From an uncultured Celeribacter sp. (GTDB lineage: Bacteria > Pseudomonadota > Alphaproteobacteria > Rhodobacterales > Rhodobacteraceae), in assembly GCF_963676475.1 (NCBI RefSeq), contig NZ_OY781106.1, positions 2,170,001 through 2,234,000 on the forward strand: a stretch of 64,000 nt of DNA, given 5' to 3'. The position numbers and the translations under genes are program-made. Position 1 is the first letter of the stretch, and each line of letters starts with the position of its first letter. The notes under the pieces were generated by a model. It was not told the DNA's origin. It saw only the letters and a program-made list of their open reading frames with translations, and did no database searches. This document shows, one piece after another, positions 8,782 through 17,420 of this stretch.

Positions 8782-10365
8782 TTAAAACCCTTTTGTCAGC
8801 TCGAACGCACGAATTCCCGGCGCACAAGAAGGTATTTCAGTGTAATGGGCCCAAATTTGGGCAAAAGCGGGGTCTTCCTGGTAGAAAGCGATGAAATCCA
8901 TCGGCAAATCGCCGATCGCATGACGCAGCGGACGGGCGTCGACGAGGACCAGCTTTGGGCTGCGCGCCAGATCGCGCAGGGCCGCGGCGCGTTCCGAGGC
9001 CTCGGCCAGCGCCAGCACTTCTGTCAGCTCCGGGGTCAGCTCAGGCTGCGCCCGCAGCCGGGCAATGGCAGGCAGGAACAGACGGCTGTTGGTTTCGGCG
9101 ACCCAGCGGCGGTGGCTGTAATTGGCGACGGGAAATCCGGGATAGGGATGGGTCGAGAAGGCCATGACCCCCTGCCCTTGCGGCACGACCTGTTGTGTCA
9201 TCTCTACGAGACAGGCGGTCTGCTGCCCATAAGTGCCCTGAGCCGAACGGTAGATGAGAGCGGGCGCGGCCTGAAGCGCGGCAAAGACCATGCCGAGGCC
9301 CAGTGGCAGCATCAACAGCCTGCGGGTGCGCGCCGACGACACCTCGGGGCTCAGCGCGCTCAACGCCAATGAAATCAACGCATAGGCCAGCACCGGATAG
9401 AAATGATAGCTGTAGCCTTTGGACTGTGCCATCGCAGCGATCAGAAACCCCAAAGCCGCCAGAGCCGTGATCGTGGGCGCGCTGCGCCAGCCACCGCGTG
9501 CGGCCAGAGCCAGGGCCAGAACGGCGAGGACGGTTTCGCCCAATCGGCTCAAAAGCACCGCCCCCAAAGGGAAATCGAAGCCCCAGTAGACCTGAGAGAT
9601 CAACGGCACGACCTCTGTCAGATAGGGGCGCGCAAAGAGCCAGACGGCCAAAAGGTAAGCCGCCCCTGTCAGGACAATGGTCGCCGTCTCGACCGTCAGG
9701 ACCGGACGCAGGCTGCGGCGGTGCAGGGCGGCATAGGCCCAGACAAGGGCAGGTACGGCCAGGAAATGCGGTTTGAACGCGATGCCGATCCCGGCACAGA
9801 TGCCCGCCAGTGCAGCGAGGCGCCAATCCTGTCCCCCGCCCTCCGCGCGGTGCATCATGAGAATCAGCCACGGCAGGCACAGGACAACGGCGATATGTTC
9901 GCGCTGTGCGAAATCGCGATGCACACCGACCGTCAGCAAAAGCGCCAGAAAGGCCAGAAACAGGCGACGTGTGCCGGGCGCCAGGACAGGGGCCAGACCC
10001 CGCGCCGCGATGGCCAGACCGACGCCGATCATCCCCAACACCACGACCCGAAGAGTCACCACCGGATCGGTGCCAAGACTGTTGGAAAGACCGGACACCA
10101 GCGCCGAGAGCCACCAGATCAGGGGCGGATTTGCCGCAACAATATCGCGCCCGAAGGTGCCGCCCTCAAGCAGCCTTTGCGAGGAATTGAGGACCCAGGC
10201 AACATCGTGGTTGAGATAGGTCTGCGCCTGCACGACGCCGCCCAGCACCAGCACAAGCAGCGCAGGCAAGAGCACGGACAGGTTTTGAAATATGTCTCCA
10301 CGCCGCAAAGAGCTTTCAGCGCCTTTATGGTTTCCAGTCTGCATATCGCTCGCCCCAATTCCCAT
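8782..10365 (-). CDS. GT-C-type membrane glycosyltransferase-like protein
   Basis: A protein of about 527 residues with some ten hydrophobic segments and a C-terminal soluble domain of about 120 residues. The early periplasmic loop YLNHDVAWVLNSSQRLLEGG contains the acidic pair expected in GT-C enzymes (ArnT/PMT-like) using polyprenyl-phosphate sugars. The start is uncertain: TTG at 10374, ATG at 10365, or ATG at 10344, which has a GGGGCGAG upstream. It directly precedes the GT2 gene (3-nt gap), so the pair is a likely donor-maker and donor-user in surface-glycan decoration. The target is unknown. Confidence 0.7.
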   Translation of the reverse strand: MGIGASDMQTGNHKGAESSLRRGDIFQNLSVLLPALLVLVLGGVVQAQTYLNHDVAWVLNSSQRLLEGGTFGRDIVAANPPLIWWLSALVSGLSNSLGTDPVVTLRVVVLGMIGVGLAIAARGLAPVLAPGTRRLFLAFLALLLTVGVHRDFAQREHIAVVLCLPWLILMMHRAEGGGQDWRLAALAGICAGIGIAFKPHFLAVPALVWAYAALHRRSLRPVLTVETATIVLTGAAYLLAVWLFARPYLTEVVPLISQVYWGFDFPLGAVLLSRLGETVLAVLALALAARGGWRSAPTITALAALGFLIAAMAQSKGYSYHFYPVLAYALISLALSALSPEVSSARTRRLLMLPLGLGMVFAALQAAPALIYRSAQGTYGQQTACLVEMTQQVVPQGQGVMAFSTHPYPGFPVANYSHRRWVAETNSRLFLPAIARLRAQPELTPELTEVLALAEASERAAALRDLARSPKLVLVDARPLRHAIGDLPMDFIAFYQEDPAFAQIWAHYTEIPSCAPGIRAFELTKGF

Positions 10366-10416
10366 TGTTTCCAATTTGGAAAAAGAAAGCGGCAGAAATG
10401 CGCCGGAGCTGAGGCC

Positions 10417-11658
10417 TTATTGGGCGCGACGCTTTATCTTATCCGCCTGATCTCCCCACCTGCGCTCCGTCACCGCACGGCGTGCTGCGCCGAGCGAGAG
10501 GGCAAGCTCAAGACCACCCGCGGCAACGGTCGTCACGATCAGGGCGTCCACACCGAAGCGCACCACAATCCAGCCGCCAAGAAAGGGAAAGCCGAAAAGC
10601 CCGGCAAAGTAGAAAATCACGAACCAACTCAGCGCCGCAGTCTGCAACGCCGGGTCGCGGACATCGTTCACCGCGCGCGCCTGGATCAAAGGATAGGCGA
10701 GACCATAGCCCAGCCCGAACAGCGCGGCAGACGTGACATGCATCGCAGGGGCGAAAACACCCGCCCCCGTCCCGAAAAGCAGGCATAGCCCAATGACCAT
10801 AGCCGTGAGCAGAGCCGGGATGCTGACATGCGGCGGCAAACGGTTGATTGTGCTCGCGAAAAGCCCGCGTGCCACGACGACCGTCACGGTATAGACCGAA
10901 AAATAGGTGCTTGGGGACAGATCAGCCCCCTTGACGATCGACGACTGGAACGTCATCGCACCTCCAAAAGCTGCGGCCCCGAGCGCGACCATGAGAACAG
11001 GCGCGCGCGAGGGGCCGCTCAGCACGGCACCGATGGCGCGCAGCCAGGACAGGTCTGTGCCCTGCTCCCTGCGGCAGAGGTGCCGCGTCTGACGATCGAA
11101 CCGCAAAAGCAGAAGGCTGGCCAAACCGCAGCTCGCCGCAACGATCAGAAAATAGATCCGCGCACTCATCCCAACTCGGGTCACCACCAGTTCGCCCAAG
11201 ACCGGCGACAGACCGATACCGGCCATTTGAAAGGCCCCGAAGCGGAGAAACCAATAGGCTCTCTGCGCATCCTGCACGAGCCGCGACAGGGCCATGGGCG
11301 CGGCGAGGTAAAATGCCCCCCAACCACATCCGAGGGCGAAACCACCGAAAAGCCCCATGATATTCGCGCGCTCGGACCCGGCGAGCACCACAAAAGCCAC
11401 GGCCACGAGACCGCTGCCCGTCGCGGCACAGCGCGCCGCGCCAAAGCTGCCGGAAAAGGACGCCGTCACGGGCAAGCTCACAAAAGTCCCTATGGCTGCC
11501 GTGGCCAGCACGGCGCCGGTGTCGATCTCCGACCCGCCCAGCGCGACGAAATGGCGTGTCAGCAAAAATGTTGCGCCATAGCCCGCCGCGGCGAGCAGAG
11601 CGCCCCAGAACAGGGCAAAGACCGATGGGATCTGAGGGACGGAAGAGTTTGGTATCAT
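10417..11658 (-). CDS. MFS transporter divergent from a MocR regulator
   Basis: A 413-residue major facilitator protein with about twelve hydrophobic segments and a central basic loop (RFDRQTRHLCRR). Substrate motifs are not diagnostic; it resembles sugar/drug-efflux-type MFS members. It is transcribed away from the MocR gene across a 122-nt region that carries a perfect 11-bp inverted repeat, so it is the likely regulatory target. It lies within the glycan region but is not obviously part of it. Confidence 0.8.
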   Translation of the reverse strand: MIPNSSVPQIPSVFALFWGALLAAAGYGATFLLTRHFVALGGSEIDTGAVLATAAIGTFVSLPVTASFSGSFGAARCAATGSGLVAVAFVVLAGSERANIMGLFGGFALGCGWGAFYLAAPMALSRLVQDAQRAYWFLRFGAFQMAGIGLSPVLGELVVTRVGMSARIYFLIVAASCGLASLLLLRFDRQTRHLCRREQGTDLSWLRAIGAVLSGPSRAPVLMVALGAAAFGGAMTFQSSIVKGADLSPSTYFSVYTVTVVVARGLFASTINRLPPHVSIPALLTAMVIGLCLLFGTGAGVFAPAMHVTSAALFGLGYGLAYPLIQARAVNDVRDPALQTAALSWFVIFYFAGLFGFPFLGGWIVVRFGVDALIVTTVAAGGLELALSLGAARRAVTERRWGDQADKIKRRAQ

Positions 11659-11743
11659 GAAACGCAGCCTTTATGGGACTGAGGCGCCCGCGTGCACGTC
11701 AACGGGACTGGCCTGCTGGATTGACATAAGGCGACCCTAGGGC

Positions 11744-11774
11744 CCTAACTGGATTAATCGAATATCCAGTTAGG
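11744..11774. promoter_or_regulatory. Inverted-repeat operator between MFS and MocR genes
   Basis: Perfect 11-bp arms, CCTAACTGGAT (11744-11754) and ATCCAGTTAGG (11764-11774), are separated by 9 nt. The right arm ends 6 nt before the MocR ATG. A further CCAGTT half-site lies at 11790-11795, inside the coding start and 24 nt from the one at 11766. The position suits repression of both divergent genes; the binding protein is presumed to be the adjacent MocR. Confidence 0.65.
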
Positions 11775-11780
11775 TAAATT

Positions 11781-13217
11781 ATGAGCAGTCCAGTTTGGCT
11801 GACCTCCGTCTGCCACCTCTCCGATACGCGCGCGGAGCCTCTGCCGTCGCAGATCTACAAAGATCTCACGCAGGCCATTCGCGACGGTCGGATTGCCGAT
11901 GGCGACCGGCTGCCCTCGAGCCGAAGCGCGGCGCTGGCGCTGGGCGTTTCGCGCACGACCGTCACCGCCGCCTACGAACTTTTGGCCACCGAAGGGATCG
12001 TGACGGTGCGACAGGGGGCTGCGCCGCGCGTGATTGCACCTGATCCACCCGGGGTCGACCCCAGGCCGGATCAGGGGCCGGATCAGGGGCCGACCCTGTC
12101 CAAAAGAGGCATCACGCTGAGCACCGATCTGCGGCGCCAGATCATGCCGGCATCAGGCGGCGCTCTGGTGCCGGGCGAGCCGGACGAGACCTTGTTTCCC
12201 TCCGAAGACTGGGCCCGTGTGCTGCGGCGTGTCTCCCGCAGGCGGCTTGGCACTTCTGCACTCTACGACGCGACATATGGTGTGAAGGCGTTGCGTCAGG
12301 CACTGCGGGATCGACTGGCCGCCGACCGGGGTGTGCATGTCGAAGCCGATCAAATCGTCATCGTGCCGGGCAGTCAGGCCGCCTTGGCGCTCTTGTCGCA
12401 CAGCCTTACCGATCCCGGCGACATCGCCGCGCTGGAGACCCCGGGCTGGCTCGGGGCCCGGACGGCGTTTCTCGGAGCGGGTTTGCGTCTGGCGCCACTG
12501 CCCGTCGATGCGAGCGGCGCCGATCCAGCGCATTTTCCGCCGGACGCGCGGCTGGCCTATCTCACCCCATCGAACCAATATCCGCTCGGCACGCGGCTTT
12601 CGCTGTCGCGCAGGCTGGACTTCATCGCGCGCGCCAAAGCGGCGGGCGCGATCCTGATCGAGGACGATTACGACAGCGATTTCCATTGGTCCGGGCGCAC
12701 GATCCCGGCACTGGCCGCACAAGAGCACGGCGGGCATGTCATTCTGGTCGGCTCCGCCTCCAAAGCCCTGTTGCCCGCCTTGCGGATCGGTTGGATCGTT
12801 GTGCCTTCCGGTCTGGTCGGCTGCATTCGCGCCGCGCAGCGCAATCTCGGGATCATGGCGAATGTCCATGCCCAGCTTGCGCTTGCCGAATTGATGAGCT
12901 CCGGCCGGTATCGTGCGCAAATCCGCCGTATCGCGCGCAGCTATCATCACCGGGTCCGCAGCCTCCTGGACGCTCTGGCCACACTGCCTGAAGCCCGGGT
13001 CCATGCCCCCGACGGCGGGGTTCAGGTCACGCTCCAGTTCGGGCCAGATCGAGACGAGGCGGAGCTTGTGTCGCATCTTGCCCGATATGACCTGCATCCG
13101 GCGCGGCTCTCCGGCTATTGCCTGAACGGCGAACGGCAGGGGCTTGTGATCGGGATCGGCAGCGCGACGCCGGACCGCATCGAAAGGTTGCGCAAGGCCC
13201 TCGCGGACCGCTTTTGA
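11781..13217 (+). CDS. MocR/PdxR-type GntR regulator with aminotransferase domain
   Basis: A 478-residue transcription factor. Residues 20-85 form a GntR winged helix (LPSQIYKDLTQAI ... LPSSRSAALALGVSRTTVTAAYELL). The rest is a fold-type I PLP domain with TPSNQYPLG, IEDDYDSDF and the PLP lysine in SASKALLPALRIGW. Such proteins sense PLP or amino compounds and control neighbouring genes. The divergent MFS gene and the palindrome next to its start codon suggest it controls that transporter and itself. The effector is unknown. Confidence 0.9.
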   Translation: MSSPVWLTSVCHLSDTRAEPLPSQIYKDLTQAIRDGRIADGDRLPSSRSAALALGVSRTTVTAAYELLATEGIVTVRQGAAPRVIAPDPPGVDPRPDQGPDQGPTLSKRGITLSTDLRRQIMPASGGALVPGEPDETLFPSEDWARVLRRVSRRRLGTSALYDATYGVKALRQALRDRLAADRGVHVEADQIVIVPGSQAALALLSHSLTDPGDIAALETPGWLGARTAFLGAGLRLAPLPVDASGADPAHFPPDARLAYLTPSNQYPLGTRLSLSRRLDFIARAKAAGAILIEDDYDSDFHWSGRTIPALAAQEHGGHVILVGSASKALLPALRIGWIVVPSGLVGCIRAAQRNLGIMANVHAQLALAELMSSGRYRAQIRRIARSYHHRVRSLLDALATLPEARVHAPDGGVQVTLQFGPDRDEAELVSHLARYDLHPARLSGYCLNGERQGLVIGIGSATPDRIERLRKALADRF

Positions 13218-13271
13218 TTGTCAGCGGCCTCTTTGCAGGCAGGGCAAGGCTCATCCCAATCCTCAAAAGGA

Positions 13272-14282
13272 TCAGGCGTTGTAATATTGCCGATACCAGC
13301 GCACGAAATTCGCCACCCCCTCGGGCACGGAGGTTTTCGGCGCGTAGCCTGTCAGGCGTTTGAGCAAAGAGGCATCGGCCCAGGTCGCGGGCACATCGCC
13401 CGGCTGCATTTCCATCAGGTTGCGGTCTGCGGTCTGGCCGGTCGCCGTCTCAATGGCGGCAATGAAATCGGTGAGCTGCACGGCGTCCGAGTTGCCGATG
13501 TTCACCACACGGTAGGGCGCCACGGGCGAGAGGCTGTCGCCCTCCTCGACCACGCCGTCTTCGGGCCGCACGGGCACGGTGTCGATCAGCAGGCGGATGG
13601 CATGCACGAGGTCTTCGACATAGGTGAAATCGCGCTTCATATCGCCGTAATTGTAGACGTCGATGGGCTTGCCCTCGAGGATCGCCTTGGTGAATTTAAA
13701 CAGCGCCATATCGGGCCGCCCCCAAGGGCCGTAGACCGTGAAAAAGCGGAACATGGTGATCGGCAGATCGAAGAGATGCGCATAGCTATGCGCCATGCTT
13801 TCGGTCGATTTTTTCGTCGCCGCATAGAACGACATCTGGTGGTCGGCCTTCACCGTCTCCTGATAGGGCATCACGGTGTTGGCGCCATAGGCCGAAGAGG
13901 TCGAGGCCAAAAGCATGTGTTTGGGCGGGTAGGCCCGCGCCGCCTCCAGAAGTTCAAACGTGCCGATGATGTTGCTTTCAAGGTAAGACCGCGGGTTTTC
14001 GATCGAATAGCGCACACCCGCCTGTGCCGCGAGGTGGATCACCACATCGGGCTTTTCCTCCGCGAAGAGCGACATCAACAGGCCGGGGGTTTCGACCTTG
14101 TCATGCACGGAGCGGTAGCCTTCATAGGCCGACAAAGTCTCTTCGCGGCGCTCTTTCAAAGCGACATCGTAGTAATCCGACAGGCAATCGAGGCCGATGA
14201 CACGCCAGCCCTCTTCCAAGAGAGTGCGGCAGACGAAAGAGCCAATGAAACCGGCGGCGCCGGTGACGAGAGCGGTGGGCAT
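13272..14282 (-). CDS. UDP-glucuronate 4-epimerase-like SDR enzyme
   Basis: A 336-residue extended SDR epimerase. The NAD motif is TGAAGFIGS at residues 7-15, the catalytic region includes ASTSSAYG, and YAATKKSTE holds the Tyr-x3-Lys pair. The segment RFFTVYGPWGRPDMALFKFTKAI is characteristic of UDP-GlcA 4-epimerases, which make UDP-galacturonate. It lies 11 nt behind UDP-glucose dehydrogenase, whose product is its substrate, so the pair should convert UDP-glucose to UDP-GalA for polysaccharide or lipid A decoration. Confidence 0.85.
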   Translation of the reverse strand: MPTALVTGAAGFIGSFVCRTLLEEGWRVIGLDCLSDYYDVALKERREETLSAYEGYRSVHDKVETPGLLMSLFAEEKPDVVIHLAAQAGVRYSIENPRSYLESNIIGTFELLEAARAYPPKHMLLASTSSAYGANTVMPYQETVKADHQMSFYAATKKSTESMAHSYAHLFDLPITMFRFFTVYGPWGRPDMALFKFTKAILEGKPIDVYNYGDMKRDFTYVEDLVHAIRLLIDTVPVRPEDGVVEEGDSLSPVAPYRVVNIGNSDAVQLTDFIAAIETATGQTADRNLMEMQPGDVPATWADASLLKRLTGYAPKTSVPEGVANFVRWYRQYYNA

Positions 14283-14293
14283 GGGGGCAGTCC

Positions 14294-15460
14294 TTAGTCA
14301 GCGTGGAACAGGTCGCGGGTAAAGATCTTATCCGCGACATCTGCGACATCGTCGGTCATCCGGTTGGCAATGATCACATCGGCCTCCGATTTGAACGCAT
14401 CCAGATCTCGCACCACGCGCGAGCCAAAGAAATCATCCTCCTCGAGCACCGGCTCATAGACGATCACTTCGATGCCCTTGGCCTTGATCCGCTTCATGAT
14501 GCCTTGGATCGACGACTGGCGGAAATTGTCCGAGCCCGCTTTCATCACGAGGCGGTAGACCCCCACGACTTTGGGGCCTTTGGCGATGATCCGGTCGGCG
14601 AGGAAATCCTTGCGCGTGCGGTTGGTTTCGACGATGGCCGCGATCAGGTTTTGCGGCACTTCGGAATAGTTGGCGAGCAACTGTTTGGTGTCTTTCGGAA
14701 GGCAATAACCGCCGTAGCCAAAGGACGGATTGTTGTAATGGCTGCCGATGCGCGGGTCCAACCCGATGCCGTCGATGATCTGGCGCGTGTCCATGCCGCG
14801 CGCCATGGCGTAGCTGTCCAACTCGTTGAAAAACGCGACCCGCATCGCGAGATAGGTGTTGGCAAAAAGTTTGATCGCCTCGGCCTCGTCGGCGTCCGTA
14901 AAGAGCACCGGCACGTCCTTATCCACGGCGCCCTCGACCAGCAGATCGGCAAAGGTGCGGGCACGCTCGGATTGTTCGCCCACGATGATCCGGCTGGGAT
15001 GCAGGTTGTCGTAGAGCGCGCGGCCCTCGCGCAGGAATTCCGGGCTGAAAATCACCTGATCGGTGTCGAATTCCTCGCGGATGCGGGTCACGAACCCCAC
15101 GGGGATCGTCGATTTCACCACGATGGTCGCGGTTTCATTCACTTCGAGGACTTTCAGGATCACCTGTTCCACGCTCGATGTGTCGAAATAATTCGACTTC
15201 GGATCGTAATTCGTGGGCGTCGCCACGATGACGAAATCGGCATCCGTATAAGCCGAAGCGCCATTCGTCGTCGCCGAGAGGTTCAGCTCCTTATGCGCAA
15301 GAAAATCTTCAAGCTCCGCATCGACAATCGGAGATTGCCGCCCGTTGACCATCTGGACCCGCGTCTCGGAGATGTCCACCGCAACAACCTCGTGATGCTG
15401 CGCGAGCAAAACCGCGTTCGACATCCCCACATAGCCGATCCCGGCAACCGCAATCTTCAT
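14294..15460 (-). CDS. ugd: UDP-glucose 6-dehydrogenase
   Basis: Oxidises UDP-glucose to UDP-glucuronate using two NAD+. The 388-residue protein has an N-terminal Rossmann motif (AGIGYVGMSNA), the substrate segment SPEFLREGRALYD, and the catalytic Cys in the block FGYGGYCLPKDTKQL. The ATG at 15460 (MKIAVAG) is preferred over an in-frame ATG 6 codons upstream, because it starts the Rossmann strand normally. It is the first gene of a two-gene operon with the 4-epimerase. Confidence 0.93.
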   Translation of the reverse strand: MKIAVAGIGYVGMSNAVLLAQHHEVVAVDISETRVQMVNGRQSPIVDAELEDFLAHKELNLSATTNGASAYTDADFVIVATPTNYDPKSNYFDTSSVEQVILKVLEVNETATIVVKSTIPVGFVTRIREEFDTDQVIFSPEFLREGRALYDNLHPSRIIVGEQSERARTFADLLVEGAVDKDVPVLFTDADEAEAIKLFANTYLAMRVAFFNELDSYAMARGMDTRQIIDGIGLDPRIGSHYNNPSFGYGGYCLPKDTKQLLANYSEVPQNLIAAIVETNRTRKDFLADRIIAKGPKVVGVYRLVMKAGSDNFRQSSIQGIMKRIKAKGIEVIVYEPVLEEDDFFGSRVVRDLDAFKSEADVIIANRMTDDVADVADKIFTRDLFHAD

Positions 15461-15875
15461 CCCTGAACCCTTGCACAACTCTCATCTCCGGCCATGCTAA
15501 TGGATGCGCCTGCAGCAATCCAGAGCCCTTTTGAGCTGCTTGGATTGGAAATCTGTCTAAACCGGTTGAGCGCTCAGACCGTGTGGCGCATCGCCGCTGC
15601 GTCACACCGTTTTCGCAGAGCTGTCACCGGACTGAGACATTTTATCCTTAACAGCCCCTTAAGGCCATCTGTGTGTTGCTTGAGGACCCCGAGACATGAC
15701 CGAAATCAGACCTTTCGCCTTTGTGTTGGGTTGCCTGTGGGAACCCTCACGCAACGGGTTTCGCGCCACGTTACGCCGCGTCGTCCTGAGCCGCTATCGC
15801 TTCTGAGCGCTCCGGCGGGCCTTTTTCTTGCCTCTCTTTTCTGGCTGAATGGCCGAAACGATGCGAGAGATTGAT
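15461..15875. other. 415-nt intergenic region between ugd and the aldehyde dehydrogenase
   Basis: This is the divergent promoter region for ugd and the aldehyde dehydrogenase. It contains a short open frame at 15696-15806 (+), 36 codons from ATG to TGA and rich in Arg, with no clear SD and no recognised family; coding status is doubtful. A small inverted repeat, CCTTAA (15646-15651) with TTAAGG (15659-15664), is also present. Nothing else convincing was found. Confidence 0.4.
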
Positions 15876-17285
15876 ATGACCGCCCAAACCACGGCCGAAC
15901 TCACTACGCTGTTCCACCGTCAAACGACCGCCCAGCGCGGCCAGCCCCTCGTTGATCTGACAGAGCGGTTGGACAGGCTCACACGCCTGCAAAAGGCTTT
16001 ACTCACGGCAGAACCCGCGTTGATCGCAGCGATCTCCGACGATTTTTCGCATCGTCCGACGGTCGAGTCCCGTCTCTACGACATCGACTTGGTTCTGGGC
16101 GAGATTCGCCAGGCCAAACGCCACCTCAAACGCTGGATCCGGGTGAGGCGCGCGCCTGTGCCGCTGGTGTACAAACCCGCCCGCGCCGAAATCCGACCAC
16201 AGCCATTGGGCGTTGTCGGCATCATCTCGCCGTGGAATTTCCCGGTACAGCTTGCACTCGCGCCGATGGTGGCGGCCTTGGCGGCGGGCAATCGCGTGAT
16301 GCTCAAACCCTCTGAATTGACGCCCCGCACCTCTGCGGCTTTGGCCGACATGCTCTCAGGCGCCTTCGCCCCCGAAGAGATCGCGACCGTCACCGGCGGG
16401 CCGGAAGTGGCGCAGGCGTTTTCCGCCCTGCCCTTCGATCATCTGTTCTTCACCGGCTCCACCTCGGTCGGGCGCAAAGTGGCCGAGGCGGCGGCGCGCA
16501 ATCTGACGCCTGTCACCTTGGAATTGGGCGGCAAAAGCCCCGCCGTGATCATGCCCGGCGCCGATCTCGACCGCGCGGGGCGGCGGATTGCCTGGGGCAA
16601 GGCGATGAATGCCGGGCAGGTCTGTGTCGCGCCCGACTACGTCTTGGTGCCGCGCAAGAAAATGCTGGCCGTAGCCGATGCGATCATGGGCGGCTTCATG
16701 CATTTCTTCCCTAAAGGCCCCGAAAGCGACGACTACGCCGCGATCATTTCCGAACGCCATCACGCGCGTCTGACCGCCATGCTGGCAGAGGCTGAGGCCC
16801 GCGGTGCGCAAATCCTGCGCCTCGAAGGGGCCACAGGAAACGCCCGCAAATTCGCCCCCACGGTGGTGCTCGATCCGCCGCAAGACATCGCCTTAATGCA
16901 GGAGGAAATCTTCGGTCCGATCCTGCCGCTCATCCCCTATGACGACCCGCAAGAGGCGCTAAACTTCGTTGCTGCGCGCGACCATCCGCTGGCGCTTTAT
17001 GTCTTCTCGGACGACAGGGACGAGCAAGAGTTGTGGCTCGACCATTCCATCTCCGGCGGCGTGACGGTGAATGATGTGGCGATCCATGTGGGCTTTGGCA
17101 CGCTTCCCTTTGGTGGCGTCGGCGCCTCCGGTCAGGGCAGCTATCATGGTCGCGCAGGATTTGAGACCTTCAGCCATCTGAAACCCGTGGTGCGTCAGGC
17201 CAAACGCAACGGCATGGCACTGGCCGAGCCGCCCTTCAAAGGCTGGCGCAAGCGCGCTTTGGGGATGATGCGCAAGCTGATGTAA
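15876..17285 (+). CDS. Coniferyl-aldehyde-type aldehyde dehydrogenase
   Basis: A 469-residue NAD(P)-dependent aldehyde dehydrogenase. The motifs are IISPWNFPVQLALAPMVAALAAGN, FTGSTSVGRKVAEAA, the general-base Glu in LELGGKSPAVI, and the catalytic Cys in NAGQVCVAPDY. Absence of the N-terminal extension, the KRHLKRWIRVRRAP segment and the basic C-terminus with a Trp-Arg-Lys pattern fit the coniferyl-aldehyde/long-chain ALDH subgroup, which may be membrane-associated. The ATG at 15876 has GAGAGA 5 nt upstream; an in-frame ATG at 15849 is an alternative. The natural aldehyde is not known. Confidence 0.88.
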   Translation: MTAQTTAELTTLFHRQTTAQRGQPLVDLTERLDRLTRLQKALLTAEPALIAAISDDFSHRPTVESRLYDIDLVLGEIRQAKRHLKRWIRVRRAPVPLVYKPARAEIRPQPLGVVGIISPWNFPVQLALAPMVAALAAGNRVMLKPSELTPRTSAALADMLSGAFAPEEIATVTGGPEVAQAFSALPFDHLFFTGSTSVGRKVAEAAARNLTPVTLELGGKSPAVIMPGADLDRAGRRIAWGKAMNAGQVCVAPDYVLVPRKKMLAVADAIMGGFMHFFPKGPESDDYAAIISERHHARLTAMLAEAEARGAQILRLEGATGNARKFAPTVVLDPPQDIALMQEEIFGPILPLIPYDDPQEALNFVAARDHPLALYVFSDDRDEQELWLDHSISGGVTVNDVAIHVGFGTLPFGGVGASGQGSYHGRAGFETFSHLKPVVRQAKRNGMALAEPPFKGWRKRALGMMRKLM

Positions 17286-17420
17286 AGCTGTCACGCAAGT
17301 TTTGTTGGATTTTGACCAAACGGTCGCAAATCCGTTGCGTTTCTTCGGTTCCTTGCGCGCATCGCTTTGGGCCGCACAGCGCCCGAGCGCAAAGAAACGC
17401 ATCACACACAGGACAGTGAC

